A stretch of DNA of 64,000 nt from Oreohelix idahoensis (lineage: Eukaryota > Mollusca > Gastropoda > Stylommatophora > Oreohelicidae), in NCBI GenBank assembly GCA_024509875.1, contig JAMPIV010009902.1:62001-126000 (forward strand), written 5' to 3'. This document shows, piece after piece, positions 53,313 through 64,000 of this stretch. A program made the translations under genes and the position numbers. Every line of letters starts with the position of its first letter. Positions within the stretch are counted from its first letter, which is position 1. Under the pieces are notes generated by a model. That model did not search any database. It was not told the DNA's origin and saw only the letters and a program-made list of their open reading frames with translations.

Positions 53313-55206
53313 AAGAACGTGGACTGATGAAAAGGCAGAGGAAAATATTACATCCTCATACCAATATGTGAATGAGCTGACCACTCGTTTAAAAACTGGC
53401 TGGAAACTTGCCAATGAAAATTTGAGACAAGCCAGGAAAAAACATGCTGCCTATTACAACAGGAAAGCTAAAGACAGAGATTTGGCTGTGGGAGAGAAGG
53501 TACTGCTTCTTCTACCCGGTAGTCAGAATAAGTTACAAATTGGCTGGCAAGGTCCATATACAGTTCTAGAGAAGGTGTCTAGAACAAATTATAAGATAGA
53601 TAAGAAGGGGAAAGAAAAAATCTATCATGTGAATCTCCTGAAGAAATATTTGGAAAGAGAAAATCAGGAAGAGACACACTTGTTGACCTTGTCCATTGCA
53701 ATGGAGATGAAAAAGGAACCACTTTCATCATTTGAATATCCATTACATCCCTGTGAGACAGCGGCACAGGTGAAAATCAGTACACATTTAACGAAAAATC
53801 AGAAGGAGAGAGTGCAACAGGTTCTAGATGATCATACAGAGGTGTTAACGGACCGACCGGGGCATACAAACTTATTGGAATATGATATGAAACTGATAGA
53901 CCCCACACCTGTCTGTATGAAAGCCTATTCGATTCCGTTTGCCAAGGAGAAAGTCTTGAAGGAAGAGATAGACTATTTGTTGAAGGAGGGAATAATTTCA
54001 CACAGTGAATCTTCGTATAGTTCCAGTGTGGTGCTCTTAAGGAAACCCTCTGGAGAACATAGACTCTGTATAGATTACAGGAGACTGAATGCTATCACAG
54101 AAGGTCAGGTGGATCCATTGCCGGATACAAATCAGTTGTTTGCCAGGCTAAATAAAGCTAAATATTTCTCAAAAGTGGATCTGAGTAAAGGATACTATCA
54201 GATTCCAGTAAAGCCTGAGGTTAGACCGTACCTAGCTTTTAGTACATCAGAGGGACACAATGAGTTTAACAGATTGCCTTTTGGATTGAAGAATGCGCCT
54301 AGTGTCTTCTCTAGAATGATGAGAAAATTGTTGGATCCTCTGAATAATCCATGCATCACAAATTTCATGGATGATATCCTTATAGCAACAGAAACATTTG
54401 AGGAACACATTGACTCTCTGAACATGCTGTTTAATCGACTTAGAGAAGCGAATTTAACAGCCCGACCAACCAAATGTTGCGTTGGATGTAAAGAATTAGA
54501 ATTCTTGGGACACACAGTCCATCAGGGAAACATGACCCCTGACCCCAAGAATTTAGAGAAACTAAAGAAAGCCCCGAGGCTACAAACCAAGAAAGACGTG
54601 AGATCCTTTGTCTCATTATGTGGTTTCTACCAAAAGTATATCAAAAACTTTAATTCCATATGTGCACCGTTAACTGATTTGACACGCAAAAGAAATCCAG
54701 ATCGAATTACCTGGACAGCACAATGTGAATTGGCATACCAGGAATTGAAGGAAAAGCTCACAAGCAAACCTATTTTGAAATTACCTGACTTAAGTCAAGA
54801 ATTCATTGTGAGAACGGATGCAAGTAATATCGGGTTAGGCGTGACCCTGTTACAGAAATCAGATGCACTGGATGTGGAATTAACCCCAGTGGCATATGCT
54901 AGCAGAAAGTTGAATAAAGCTGAAGCCAATTATTCAACTAGCGAAATAGAATGTCTTGCAGTAATATGGGCGATCAAGAAATTCAATATTTATCTGTATG
55001 GGAAGGCATTTAAGTTGCAAATGGATCACAAACCCTTGTCGTTTCTAGCGCAGGCTAGGCATGAAAATTCGAGGTTACTCAGATGGTCCTTACTTTTGCA
55101 GCCATTCCAGTTAAGCATAGAGTATATTTCTGGAAAAACTAACTTGGGTGCGGATTTTCTAAGCCGCCATCCGTGTGACGAGAATCACCGTAAGCACCAG
55201 GAATAA
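53313..55206 (+). CDS. pol: Element B integrase tail, RT and RNase H
   Basis: Similarity to element A resumes at about 53,313 (RTWTDEKAEENITSSYQYVN); the first ATG is at 53,368, giving 612 codons. It holds the integrase C-terminal GPY module (about 53,550), reverse transcriptase (LCIDYRRLNAI, FMDD at 54,364-54,375) and RNase H (RTDASNIG, EIECLAVIW, MDHKPL), ending GADFLSRHPC. The frame is intact and catalytic residues are present. It lacks the integrase catalytic core, so insertion would need integrase from a relative such as element A. The frame differs from the upstream Gag frame; how it is translated is not evident. Confidence 0.88.
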
Positions 55207-55262
55207 TATTAAATTTCTCTATCTGTATATAGAATTATAGACTGACATATAAGGTCTGTTTT

Positions 55263-55274
55263 AAGTGGGGAGAA
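55263..55274 (+). promoter_or_regulatory. Element B polypurine tract
   Basis: AAGTGGGGAGAA lies directly before the 3' LTR at 55,277. Confidence 0.65.
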
Positions 55275-55276
55275 TT

Positions 55277-55642
55277 TGTCGTGAGAAATTCTAAATCCGC
55301 ATATTTAAATTAAAGAGTAAATGTAAAGCCTAACGAATTAATTCAATAAAAGGAAAGAAGAATGGTAAAAGAACAGTGCGGTCACAATAGCGTACGCCTG
55401 GGTTATAGAACGTCATACTAGTTAAACAAGAAAACCCCTTTTTATGCTCCGTCTGCATAATTGTAACGCTTTCACGTTTGATAGTAAAGCCTACTGCATC
55501 AAATACACGCGTTTCTAAAAATAAAACTGGTACTGTGTTTCTTAGAAAACCTTGAGATAGACACACTGCGTAATGACCTAGATTTAATATTCCATTCATG
55601 TCATTTTATGCACTACGTAAACGAAAAGACAGACGGGCTTAG

Positions 55643-55688
<46 letters not shown>

Positions 55689-57770
55689 TACGGAGGAACG
55701 CATGCAATACTACCACGTCGTCTAGCGGTATAAAATTAATGCCACCCCGCGCAAAAGGCATGCAGGCTTGATTTTTTTTTTTCAAATAGACAGTAATAAA
55801 AAACACTAACGATACGAGGTAAGGTTTTAACAAACATGTTTAATGCTTATTAGGAAACATGACATTCTACTGTCTTACGTCTGAAATCCTGACTTTATAC
55901 TGACAGAACAGTCGAAAAGGCAGGACAGATGGCGGTTCAAAACATAAAATATAAAAAAACAAATACACGACTATCCTAGAATAATACATATTTTGAACGA
56001 ACCCACTTAACCCCATTAAACTTATATATTTGGGTGCCTTAGGACTTGCTGACAAAGAATATGTTAGGTGTTAAGCAAATAGTCTAATAATTAACAAATT
56101 ATAGCCAAAATACTATAGTGTGTTGTCTGACAACACAGGATCATATTTGCTCATAATGGCGTGTTTGGACACTGCTTTAGAGGAAATGTGGCCACCACGT
56201 TAAATCCGATTTGATTGGCTAGAATAATATGTAAGCCTAAACATGATTAGTCGACTGCAAATACTATTTTTAGTTGTTAATGGAAACGGTAGGAAGGGTA
56301 CTTTTTTTCAAAGGCTTTTGTAAACATGGTCTCATTGGCTAGACCATTTGATATAGTCAATTAGGAGCGTCTGTTCAGTGCCACTTTTTGAAAATAAACT
56401 TTGTAGAAGCAAGTGCGTTGAGAACCAGCTCATATTTTTCTAATAAAAGCCTGGGACAGAGGCAGATCGGAATTGTGCCATAACTCATCGCCAGTCAACG
56501 TACTTGTTTAATATTTCCTTGAATTCTGGTAAGCTAAACATATTTGATATCTTTTAGAGGAAAATTGAATGTGAATTGATAATGTATGTCTGTGTGTGTG
56601 TGGTTCAGTAACAAACATGAGGCAAAGCCTAGATATTGCTCCACCATGGACAAAACTTGTCGGAGAGGAGTATAACTGCATGGGATTGCCAAATAGTACT
56701 ATGACACCTATCTTATTGAATAGAAGGAAATAATGCTGGAATTGCAGAGGCGTTGTAACCATTAGGGAGAGGAATACTGGTGTATATTGTTACATGAGAA
56801 GCTAGAAGTTGGCCTACCGCGCTGAACTCTGTGTTTGTTATGTATTGTGCTTCAGTGTGGAAATAGATTATAAATTAGTTCTGAAGTAGGAGGTACAACC
56901 TTCTTGTTTCAGGGACCGTGGTACTAAAGTATTAAAGCAGCACCTGGTCTGAGTTTTGCTGAATCCAAAGGCTGGTAGCATACTCCTTGGTCAAGATATC
57001 GACCAGTGTTGTTTCTCAAGAATACGGTGAAGCAAGCGAGCAGAGGAGTCAGTTTCCTGCCGCCTACACAGAAGTTAAGATTTCGTTGGCCAGAGCAGCT
57101 CAATCTTGTGTATACCCCCTCAAAAATTGACTGTACATAAAATCAAGAGGGACAATTATTTGTTTCAAATAAAAGAAACTGTGAACCTTTCCAATACTAT
57201 TTCCACCAGAAACAAACACATGAAGTCATGATGACAAACAACAACCTAGCTTGAAAAGCCAGTATTATCTCATAGTACTACATCACTACTTACACACATA
57301 TTGTAATAATAATATATGTCAATACAAAGATCCTATCTATAAATTGTGTACATACAACTTGTGATTACATTTGATTGTGATTCCTGGTTCACTTTGTAGT
57401 TGAATCAGGATATCTATTATTGAAAGGAATTAATACATATTTTAAAAGTTAACACTTGACTTATTAAGATAGTCTTATAGAGTGTTCTATGTATGTGAGT
57501 GTCACAGTGTTGTAAAGTATTGTGGATTAAATTAAATTGTTTATCTGTCTGTTGGTTGTTGTGAACATACACTTCATCACTATCATAACCCTAGACATTC
57601 AACGTAGTCATCACAATATTCCAGAATAAATCTGACTGAGGTCTAAATGTGGTAGCAAAGTAAGGTCATCTGTAACACACCACACTTATTAGATACAGAT
57701 ACCTTCACAGCTGATCTCAGTCATTACACTAAGTCCCCTATAAATATTTATATCATCCCACTTTACCACA
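55277..57770 (+). repeat. Element B 3' LTR, uninterrupted
   Basis: 2,494 bp. It shows the empty target of element A (GTCTGACAACACAGG) at about 56,127. A longer (GA)n run lies at about 55,646-55,686. Confidence 0.96.
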
Positions 57771-57992
57771 TAGAGAAGGCTCTTATATAGGACTAACACA
57801 GGACAAGTTTTGTTTTTCAACCGCTGCTCTTGATTTTCCATAACTTACGTAGCCTATTCATTGCCACAATTACTTCTATGCACTTCCTTGCTGGATTTCC
57901 TTTCCCGGGCACTCTTCAATCTGCTGATGCTGCAGGATACGGGAATAAAGGTATCTTTCACGCTTAACATAATTTATGATAACGTATACAGT
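57771..57992. other. Spacer between LTR element and LINE
   Basis: About 220 bp without recognised features. It starts with TAGAG, the presumed duplicated target of element B. Confidence 0.4.
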
Positions 57993-60900
57993 TGATGGGA
58001 TGTAGGATAACGAGAGAGGGATAGTACCTCACGGTGAGAGACAGCCATGTCCTTTTTAGGATAGTCAGGATCCTATTTGGTTCTCCTCTCTTTATCTAGC
58101 TCATGTATGGCTCCTCGAATACCGCTTGTGTACGGCGGTGGCCACATCCCGGGCAACAGTCTTGGCTGACTGGCTAAACTACATGGGTGGAGTAGTAGCA
58201 ATCTTACTCAAGGGAATGTCCATCCCTAGTACACAAAGACTGAGACGGTGAGTGAGGCGGAGGAATCTGAGAAGATCAACGGCTCGCAAAGCGAAACAGC
58301 AAAGTGTGTGGCGCACTAGAGGCATGTCGGACATAGAAAAAGACAATGGCTAGCCACCGTGGAAGAGACTGGGGCCTTACCACGTACTTCCTACAGAACG
58401 TAATGGGATCACAACAACAAGATAAGAACCGATATGTAGAGAACTCTCTGTCCCCTGGGGAAGAATCTACTGTACAAATTAACAGGGAAGAGGCAACTCC
58501 TCTAATGAGTAAGGAAGTACATAATGACGAGTGTTCCTTAAATTCTGTTGAAAGGGAGCATTCTGAGAAAGACCACCTAAAAACTAGTAGGAGAAGCCTA
58601 AAAATAGGAACATGGAATGTTAGAACTCTAAACGGAGAAGGAAAGCTTGACAATCTTATATTAGAGGCAACAGACATGAAACTCGATATACTGGGAGTTG
58701 CAGAGGCAAGACTTTTGGATACAGGCTACATAACAAGAGACCAGTACACGCTTATACACTCAGGAAGAGAAACACATGAAAGAGGGGTAGGAATGTTGAT
58801 AAAGAAGGAGTTAGAAAAATACGTATGTGGATACTGGACACACAATGACAGAATGATGTTACTAAAGATGAGAGCAAAGCCATTCGACATATCAATCTTA
58901 CAAACTTATTCACCAACTAAAGATCACAGCGAGGAAGAAATAGAAGAATACTATGAAGAGCTACAACACACACTTAAACCAGTCAAATCTACAGATGTAT
59001 TGATAGTAATGGGTGATATGAATGCAAAAGTAGGAAAAGGAAAATACAAGAAAATAGTAGGACAGTATGGATTAGGGACAAGAAATGATAGAGGAGACAG
59101 ACTTATCCAGTTCTGTGAAGAAAACCAGCTGGTCATATGTAACACCTTTTTTGAACACCACCCAAGGAAATTATACACATGGAAAAGCCCAGGAGATGTA
59201 ACACGAAATCAAATCGACTATATCATGATAAAACATAGATTTAAGAACAGTGTCACAAGTGCAAATTAACATCCTGGCGCCGACATAAATTCAGATCACA
59301 ATCCAGTCATCATCAAAGTAAATATAAAGCTAAAAAGAGCAGGAAACAGAAGACAGGAGGAACCCCAGATAGAAATATCAGCGCTGAAACAACCAGATAT
59401 AAAACAGAAATATTTAATCGATGTCAAAAATAAATATCAACAGTTATTGTCAGAAAGCATGGAGCAGTATAGAAGAGAAAACCCAGAAGAAAAAGCAACC
59501 GCAAAATGGGAATGCTTAAAAACAAGCATACAATCAGCAAATGCAAATTTACCTAAAAAGGAGTCTAAGAAAAATCAAATTTGGATGACAGATGACATCT
59601 TGAATAAAATGGCAGAAAGAAAGAAAGCAAAAAACACTCCAGAATATAAAACAATAGACAATGACATACGTACTATGTGTAGAGAAGCAAAAGAACGGTG
59701 GATAGAAACAAAATGCAAGGAAATAGAAGACTTGGAAGCAAAGCACATGACAAGAGATATGCATGAAGAAATAAAGAAATTATCAAATCGGTCGCGGTTT
59801 GCACAAGGAAGAAGCTGTATCAAGAACAAAAATGGTGTAATATTACTTGATGAGAAAGACATATCAAACAGATGGGCAGAATATGTAAAAGAACTATTCG
59901 AGGACAACAGAGGTAAAAAACCATCACCAGATTCTAATGAAGGCCCGAACATTCTCAGATCAGAAGTAGAGAATGCCATTCATATGATACAAAAAGGAAA
60001 ATCAGCAGGCATGGATAACATAAAAATTGAAATGATAGAAGCTCTGGAGAGCTTTGGTATAGATACAATCACAGAAATATGCAACGATATATACAATACA
60101 GGATATATACCACACGACATGAAGACATCAGTTTTCATAACATTGCCCAAAAAACCAAATGCAACAGAATGTTCAGACTTCAGAACAATCAGCCTGATGA
60201 GTTATGCAATTAAGATACTGCTCAAAATCATACAGGAAAGAATAAAAAGTAAAGTAGACAGCGAAATCCAAGAAGAACAGTTTGGTTTTAGACGGAACAG
60301 TGGAACAAGAGAGGCAATATTTTGCCTAAGAATATTAGCAGAAAAATATACAGATGTCCAAAAAAGTATGTATATGTGCTTCATTGACTATAAGAAGGCT
60401 TTTGACAGAGTCCATCATGAGAAAATAATTGAATGCCTCAAAGACATAGGTATTGATGGAAAAGATATAAGAATACTCAGTAACCTTTATTGGGAGCAAA
60501 CTGCCACAGTAAGATCGGGAAGGAATTATTCACCATACATAGACATAAAAAGAGATGTCAGACAAGGTTGTGTGCTGTCCCCCTGCCTATTTAATTTATA
60601 CACCGGAAAAATTTTCAAACAGATACAGGAAATACCAAGACTGAACATCAGTGGAAGGTCAATAAACAACCTTAGATATGCAGATGATACCGTGTTGTTA
60701 GCTGAAAGCGAACAGGAATTACAAGAACTAGTGAAACAAGTGAACAGTATAAGTCATGAATATGGACTCGACATTAATATTGAGAAAACAAAAACTATGA
60801 TAATTAGCAAAACAGACGATAAACCCACATTAAAGATAAGCGTAAATGAGAAAATCCTGGAACAAGTCAAGAGCTACGTATATCTTGGTCATATAATAAC

Positions 60901-61463
60901 AGAAGATGGCAGATGTGAAACAGAAATCAAGAAGAGAATAGGAATGGCCAAAGCTACATTCAACAACATGAAACATATACTGACATCCAAACAGTTATCT
61001 CACAAATTAAAACTGAGAATCATAAAGTGTTACTGTATATATTCTGCATTTCTGTATGGTGCAGAAACATGGACGATGAATAAGCATTTGGAAGAAAGAA
61101 TTGAGGCTCTTGAAATGTGGATATATAGAAGAATGGGGCGTATCTCATGGAAAGAGATGAAAACAAATAAGGAGGTCCTAGAAAATCTAGGTATGAAAAG
61201 CGAACTAATGAGGGAGGTCAAAGTTCGGCAGCTAAAATACTTTGGCCACATAAAAAGGCATAACACCTTGCAGAAGACCATAACAGAAGGGAGAGTTGAA
61301 GGCAAACGTGCAAAGGGAAGACAGCGCTATAAGTGGGAAGATAACATCAAGAGATGGACAGGAAAGAGTCTATCAGAGTGCACCACCAAGACAAGAGACA
61401 GAAGACGTTGGAGATCCATTACAGCCAACCTTCGTAGTGGAGATGGCAACTGATGATGATGAT
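57993..61463 (+). mobile_element. RTE-type LINE, near full length
   Basis: APE endonuclease plus RT in one long frame, ending in a (TGA)n tail. The 3' end is certain. The 5' end is tentative: TACAGT occurs before 57,993 and right after the tail, which could be a short duplication. The leader (about 58,030-58,345) is GC-richer than the flanks. A truncated relative lies at 4,620-4,793. Confidence 0.8.
58346..61453 (+). pseudogene. RTE endonuclease-reverse transcriptase, single nonsense codon
   Basis: One frame of about 1,036 codons with only one interruption, TAA at 59,267-59,269. Endonuclease: KIGTWNVRTLNG (about 58,600), GVAEARLL, MGDMNAKVG (about 59,010), NQIDYIMI, and SDHNPV just after the stop. 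RT: GKSAGMDNIKIEMI, ISLMSYAIKILLKIIQERI, FIDYKKAFDRV, VRQGCVLSPCLFNLY, YADD at 60,677-60,688. Tail: LKYFGHIKRHNTLQ and the final W-rich block. The start ATG is the first in the frame, about 260 bp before the endonuclease core. The endonuclease resembles the RTE-derived domain found in 'craniofacial development protein 2'-like annotations. It would be active but for the stop. Confidence 0.88.
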
Positions 61464-61840
61464 ACAGTAATTGGAATCCGAAGTATGGAGGAGGAACAGG
61501 AGATGTAGCTGGTCGGATCCCAAGAGCAAGAGGGATGTTTAAAAAAAAAGGAAATGAGAAGAGAGCGTACTAGCATCCGTTGATCATTTGTCTCCCTTCA
61601 ACCACCATTTTGGTCTACCCTGTTCAACCTATTTGTCGGTTATAATTAGGGTATTTAGTCTGATTTTATTTTCAGTTATGGTACGTGTTATTTTAAAATA
61701 CCTATTGTCATTTGTAATTGATTGCTGTCGGTGGTGTTAATTTCTATTAGAATGTATTGTTTTCATGTGTGGTGTTGTTTCTTTGTTTGTCCTTATATAA
61801 TGAGTAGTTAGCAGTTTAAAAAAAAATCATTTTATTTTAA
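61464..61840. other. AT-rich spacer, nothing recognised
   Basis: No domain, repeat boundary or RNA gene noticed. Confidence 0.4.
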
Positions 61841-62318
61841 AGTATGGAGCAAGAGGGACGCAAGAACGATGAACGTAGTTTCGTCCATATTCGACGTATA
61901 ATGTCGACGTATAATGTAGCGTTGCATCTCACTATAGCTAGATGGGCCACGGGAAACAGCTTTACAGACATATGGCCGGTCCTGATCCTAATGACAGTAT
62001 TGGCCATCTTACAAGGAGTCAGATCACCATTTGTTCGGCTCATATACCACTCAACAATCACTTGAACAGAATCCAACCACAACACACTCCAGAGTGCCAG
62101 CTGTGTAACTACCCCTATGAAACTGTTGACCACCACCTCTTTGAGTGCCCAGCACTCGATGATGTTAGGAAAATGCTTCTTCCTCCCAGGCCAGATAAGT
62201 GGAACACCTTGTACGGAGAAACAAAACAACTTACGACAACATGCAGATATAACTACACGGCACTGGGCCGAAAGCCCAAGCTCTATTGGATTGATAACAA
62301 CATCATCTCACCATAGCT
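61841..62318 (+). mobile_element. RNase H-type LINE C-terminal fragment
   Basis: A degenerate frame with HLTRSQITI..., LNNHLNRIQPQ, CQLCNYPYETVDHHLFECPA (C-x2-C...H-x4-C motif) and a short tail. Frames shift near 61,940. Same class as 13,386-14,348 but a different family. Confidence 0.6.
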
Positions 62319-62393
62319 TCTTAGCATATTTTAAATTCAACCTCACTCTTTATTATCTATCTTCACCCACTATCCCGTTAAAATTATTTTCTT

Positions 62394-63582
62394 TATCTCA
62401 CCATATCAATCAGTCAATACCCTTTAGCTCCCCAAGGAGCATAGGCCTTCAACAAACACATGCCAAGTCTTCCTGTCCTGTGCCATCCGCTCAAGTTCCT
62501 TCCATATTTTCCTCATCATTTTCACTTATGTTTCCAGTTCTCTTCTCCATGTGTTTTTTGGTCTACCTCTGCCTCTCTTTCTCTGTGGATTCCAGAACAA
62601 GGACTGCCTTGTAATGCTATCAACAGGTTTCCTCAATGTGTGTCCTATCCATCGCCATCGTCTTCTTCTCAACTCTTGTTCCACTGGCACTTGTCTGGTT
62701 CTTGTCATCAATTCCACATTTGTGACTTTGTCATACCATTTCAGTCCTTGTATTCTACGCAAGCACCCGTTTATAAAAGTCTGTAGCTTTTTGGTTGTTG
62801 TTTTTGTTGTTCTCCATGTCTCAGAGCCTTATAATAGGACTGACTTCACATTTGAGTTGAAGATTCTTATTTTCGTGTTGGACTTGATTTCTCTTGTTCT
62901 CCATATGTTTCCCAATGCAATGAAATCTCATCTTGCTTTTTGTATTCTTATTTTGATATCACTGTCTGTCCCTCCAACTTTGTCTACATTACTTCCAAGA
63001 TATGTGTCTGATTCTACATCTTTTAGTGGTGTTTCTTCAAGTTCAACCTTGTTATCATTTCTTGCATTTATATCATAATCTTTGTCTTTTCCCTGTGTAT
63101 TTTCAGGCCCACTTGTTGTGACCTCTCATCGAGAATTTTCATTTTCTCTTGCATCTGATTATGGTTATGAGACAGAAGAACCAAGTCATCTGCAAAATCA
63201 AGATCATCAAGCTGTTTAGTCAGATTCCACTGGATTCCATTTCTGTTGTGTGATGTCGATGTTTTCATGACCCAATCTATTGCTAGTAAGAAAAGAAATG
63301 GAGACAAGAGGCATCCCTGTCTCACTCCCGTTCTAATCATAAACGGTTCTGTAAGTTGTCCTTCATGAAGAACTCTGCATGTCATGTCTTCTTTATTAAG
63401 TTAATGATCTTCATGGGAACTCCATAATGCCTCATCAATTTCCAAAGCGATTCTCTGTCTACACTGTCAAATGCCTTTTCATAGTCCACGAATCCGATGT
63501 ATAGGGGTGAATTCCATTTCAAACTTTGTTCAACTATTATTTTCAATGTGGCTATAACGTTTTGTCGAAAACCTGCTTTATC
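62394..63582 (-). mobile_element. 5'-truncated LINE (CSLGS family) with 39-bp flanking repeat
   Basis: Runs from RT motif DKAGFRQN (minus, near 63,580) to the C-terminal tail. A 39-bp direct repeat with one mismatch flanks it (62,355-62,393 and 63,583-63,621; ATCTATCTTCACCCACT...). That is long for a LINE target duplication but fits its position at both junctions. Confidence 0.78.
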
Positions 63583-63594
63583 ATCTATCTTCAC
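62410..63594 (-). pseudogene. LINE reverse transcriptase fragment
   Basis: On the minus strand: IGFVDYEKAFDSVDRESLWK (first catalytic Asp), TGVRQGCLLSPFLFLLAIDW, FADD near 63,195, then VNSISHE-like thumb replaced by HNHNQMQEKMKILDERSQQV, and later YDKVTNVELMTR and RKRGRGRPKNTWRRELET. Frames shift near 63,385 and between 63,068 and 62,762, so it is inactive. Confidence 0.75.
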
Positions 63595-63654
63595 CCACTG
63601 TCCCGTTAAAATTATTTTCTTGTTTTTTAATTATTAATTTTTGATTGCCCCGTT

Positions 63655-63730
63655 TAGTTCCATGGAGTCTCTAAGAAGAAAAATAAAGAATAGGACTACT
63701 GTCCCCTCATTGTAAGAGGCGACATATAAT
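63655..63730 (-). repeat. Dispersed repeat R1 fragment
   Basis: AGTCTCTAAGAAGAAAAATA followed by ACTACTGTCCCCTCATTGTAAGAGGCGAC is a diverged R1 end on the minus strand. Confidence 0.35.
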
Positions 63731-63780
63731 TTATGTAAAAAATTTTTTGTCAGAACCAGTGGTCCTAATGATGTCATGCT

Positions 63781-63800
63781 CCCCCCCCCCCCCCCCCCCC
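63781..63800. repeat. Poly-C run
   Basis: Twenty C in a row (plus adjoining C/T). Length is likely uncertain in the assembly. Confidence 0.9.
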
Positions 63801-63804
63801 TGGT

Positions 63805-64000
63805 CTCCTGGGTAGTGAGATCAGATGGCTAGCCTTCTCGGATAAGGGCGAAAAAATTGGAGGTCTTGTGTGCAAGTTGTGCACGTTAAAAATCCCACGG
63901 CAGTTGGAAATCGTAAAGAGGAGGCATATCAGGCCGCTGCCCAGGCAAATTTAAAAATTAGAAACCTACCCACTGTGGCGGAAGGTTTTTTTTTTTTTTT
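63805..64000 (+). repeat. SINE-like end, cut by window edge
   Basis: Contains GTGCACGTTAAAAATCCCAC, a motif I recall from the central domain of animal SINEs, followed by a short tail and poly-T. The element may continue past 64,000. Confidence 0.35.

Larger units (their letters stand above)
39227..57770 (+). mobile_element. LTR retrotransposon B (outer), Gmr1-like, defective
   Basis: Ty3/gypsy-class element with ~2.49-kb LTRs (TGTCGTGAG...TTTACCACA), a tRNA-type primer binding site, a gag-containing frame, an RT-RNase H frame and a polypurine tract. The 5' LTR is split by element A. Flanks CAGAG (39,222-39,226) and TAGAG (57,771-57,775) fit a 5-bp target duplication with one change. Protease and the integrase catalytic core are missing. 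About 24 substitutions separate the two LTRs (hand count, about 1%), so it moved fairly recently despite lacking its own protease and integrase. Confidence 0.92.

Noticed and set aside
39222..57775. An exact 5-bp target duplication for element B
   Set aside because: Flanks are CAGAG and TAGAG, so the duplication is only supported with one mismatch; I kept the LTR boundaries but not a perfect duplication.
58346..59269. A host 'craniofacial development protein 2'-like gene
   Set aside because: The same frame continues after one stop into reverse transcriptase and ends in a LINE tail, so it is the endonuclease domain of an RTE element.

Overview
The window is nuclear DNA from an invertebrate animal. 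It has a split host gene with GT-AG introns and a dense load of LINEs, SINEs, mariner elements and LTR retrotransposons, with no operons and no bacterial signals. Arthropod and mollusc are both plausible; I cannot decide between them from sequence alone.

One host gene is supported: mitochondrial FAD-dependent glycerol-3-phosphate dehydrogenase (GPD2-type), on the minus strand. Nine coding exons lie between 26,382 (start codon) and 1,595. They join in consistent phase to about 430 codons. The C-terminal part (expected second signature and EF-hand region) lies beyond the left edge. Its introns hold many insertions: several LINE families, a piggyBac-like MITE with hairpin ends, a GAGTC-rich MITE, a mariner, a putative solo LTR, and a CACTG-ended transposon carrying a broken gene for an unnamed zinc-finger protein.

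From 27 to 39 kb is repeat-rich sequence: a 423-bp tandem duplication, a tRNA-derived SINE, a complete 4.5-kb LINE with a 13-bp target-site duplication (TSD) interrupted by a mariner, a 186-bp (TA)n run and a family of ~106-bp repeat units.

From 39.2 to 57.8 kb are two nested Ty3/gypsy-class LTR retrotransposons. The inner one (A, 40,073-49,433) lies inside the 5' LTR of the outer one (B, 39,227-57,770). In A the pol order is protease, integrase, reverse transcriptase, RNase H: integrase precedes reverse transcriptase, as in the Gmr1-like group and unlike ordinary Ty3/gypsy elements. B is a relative that has lost its protease and integrase core but keeps long open frames and nearly identical LTRs, so it probably moves in trans. 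LTR comparison (about 0.3% for A, about 1% for B, hand count) agrees with the nesting order.

From 57.8 kb to the end are an almost intact RTE-type LINE (one nonsense codon in about 1,036 codons), fragments of two more LINE families, one flanked by a 39-bp direct repeat, and a SINE-like end. Many insertions can be delimited exactly because TSDs, or paralogous copies acting as empty sites, are visible in the same window.
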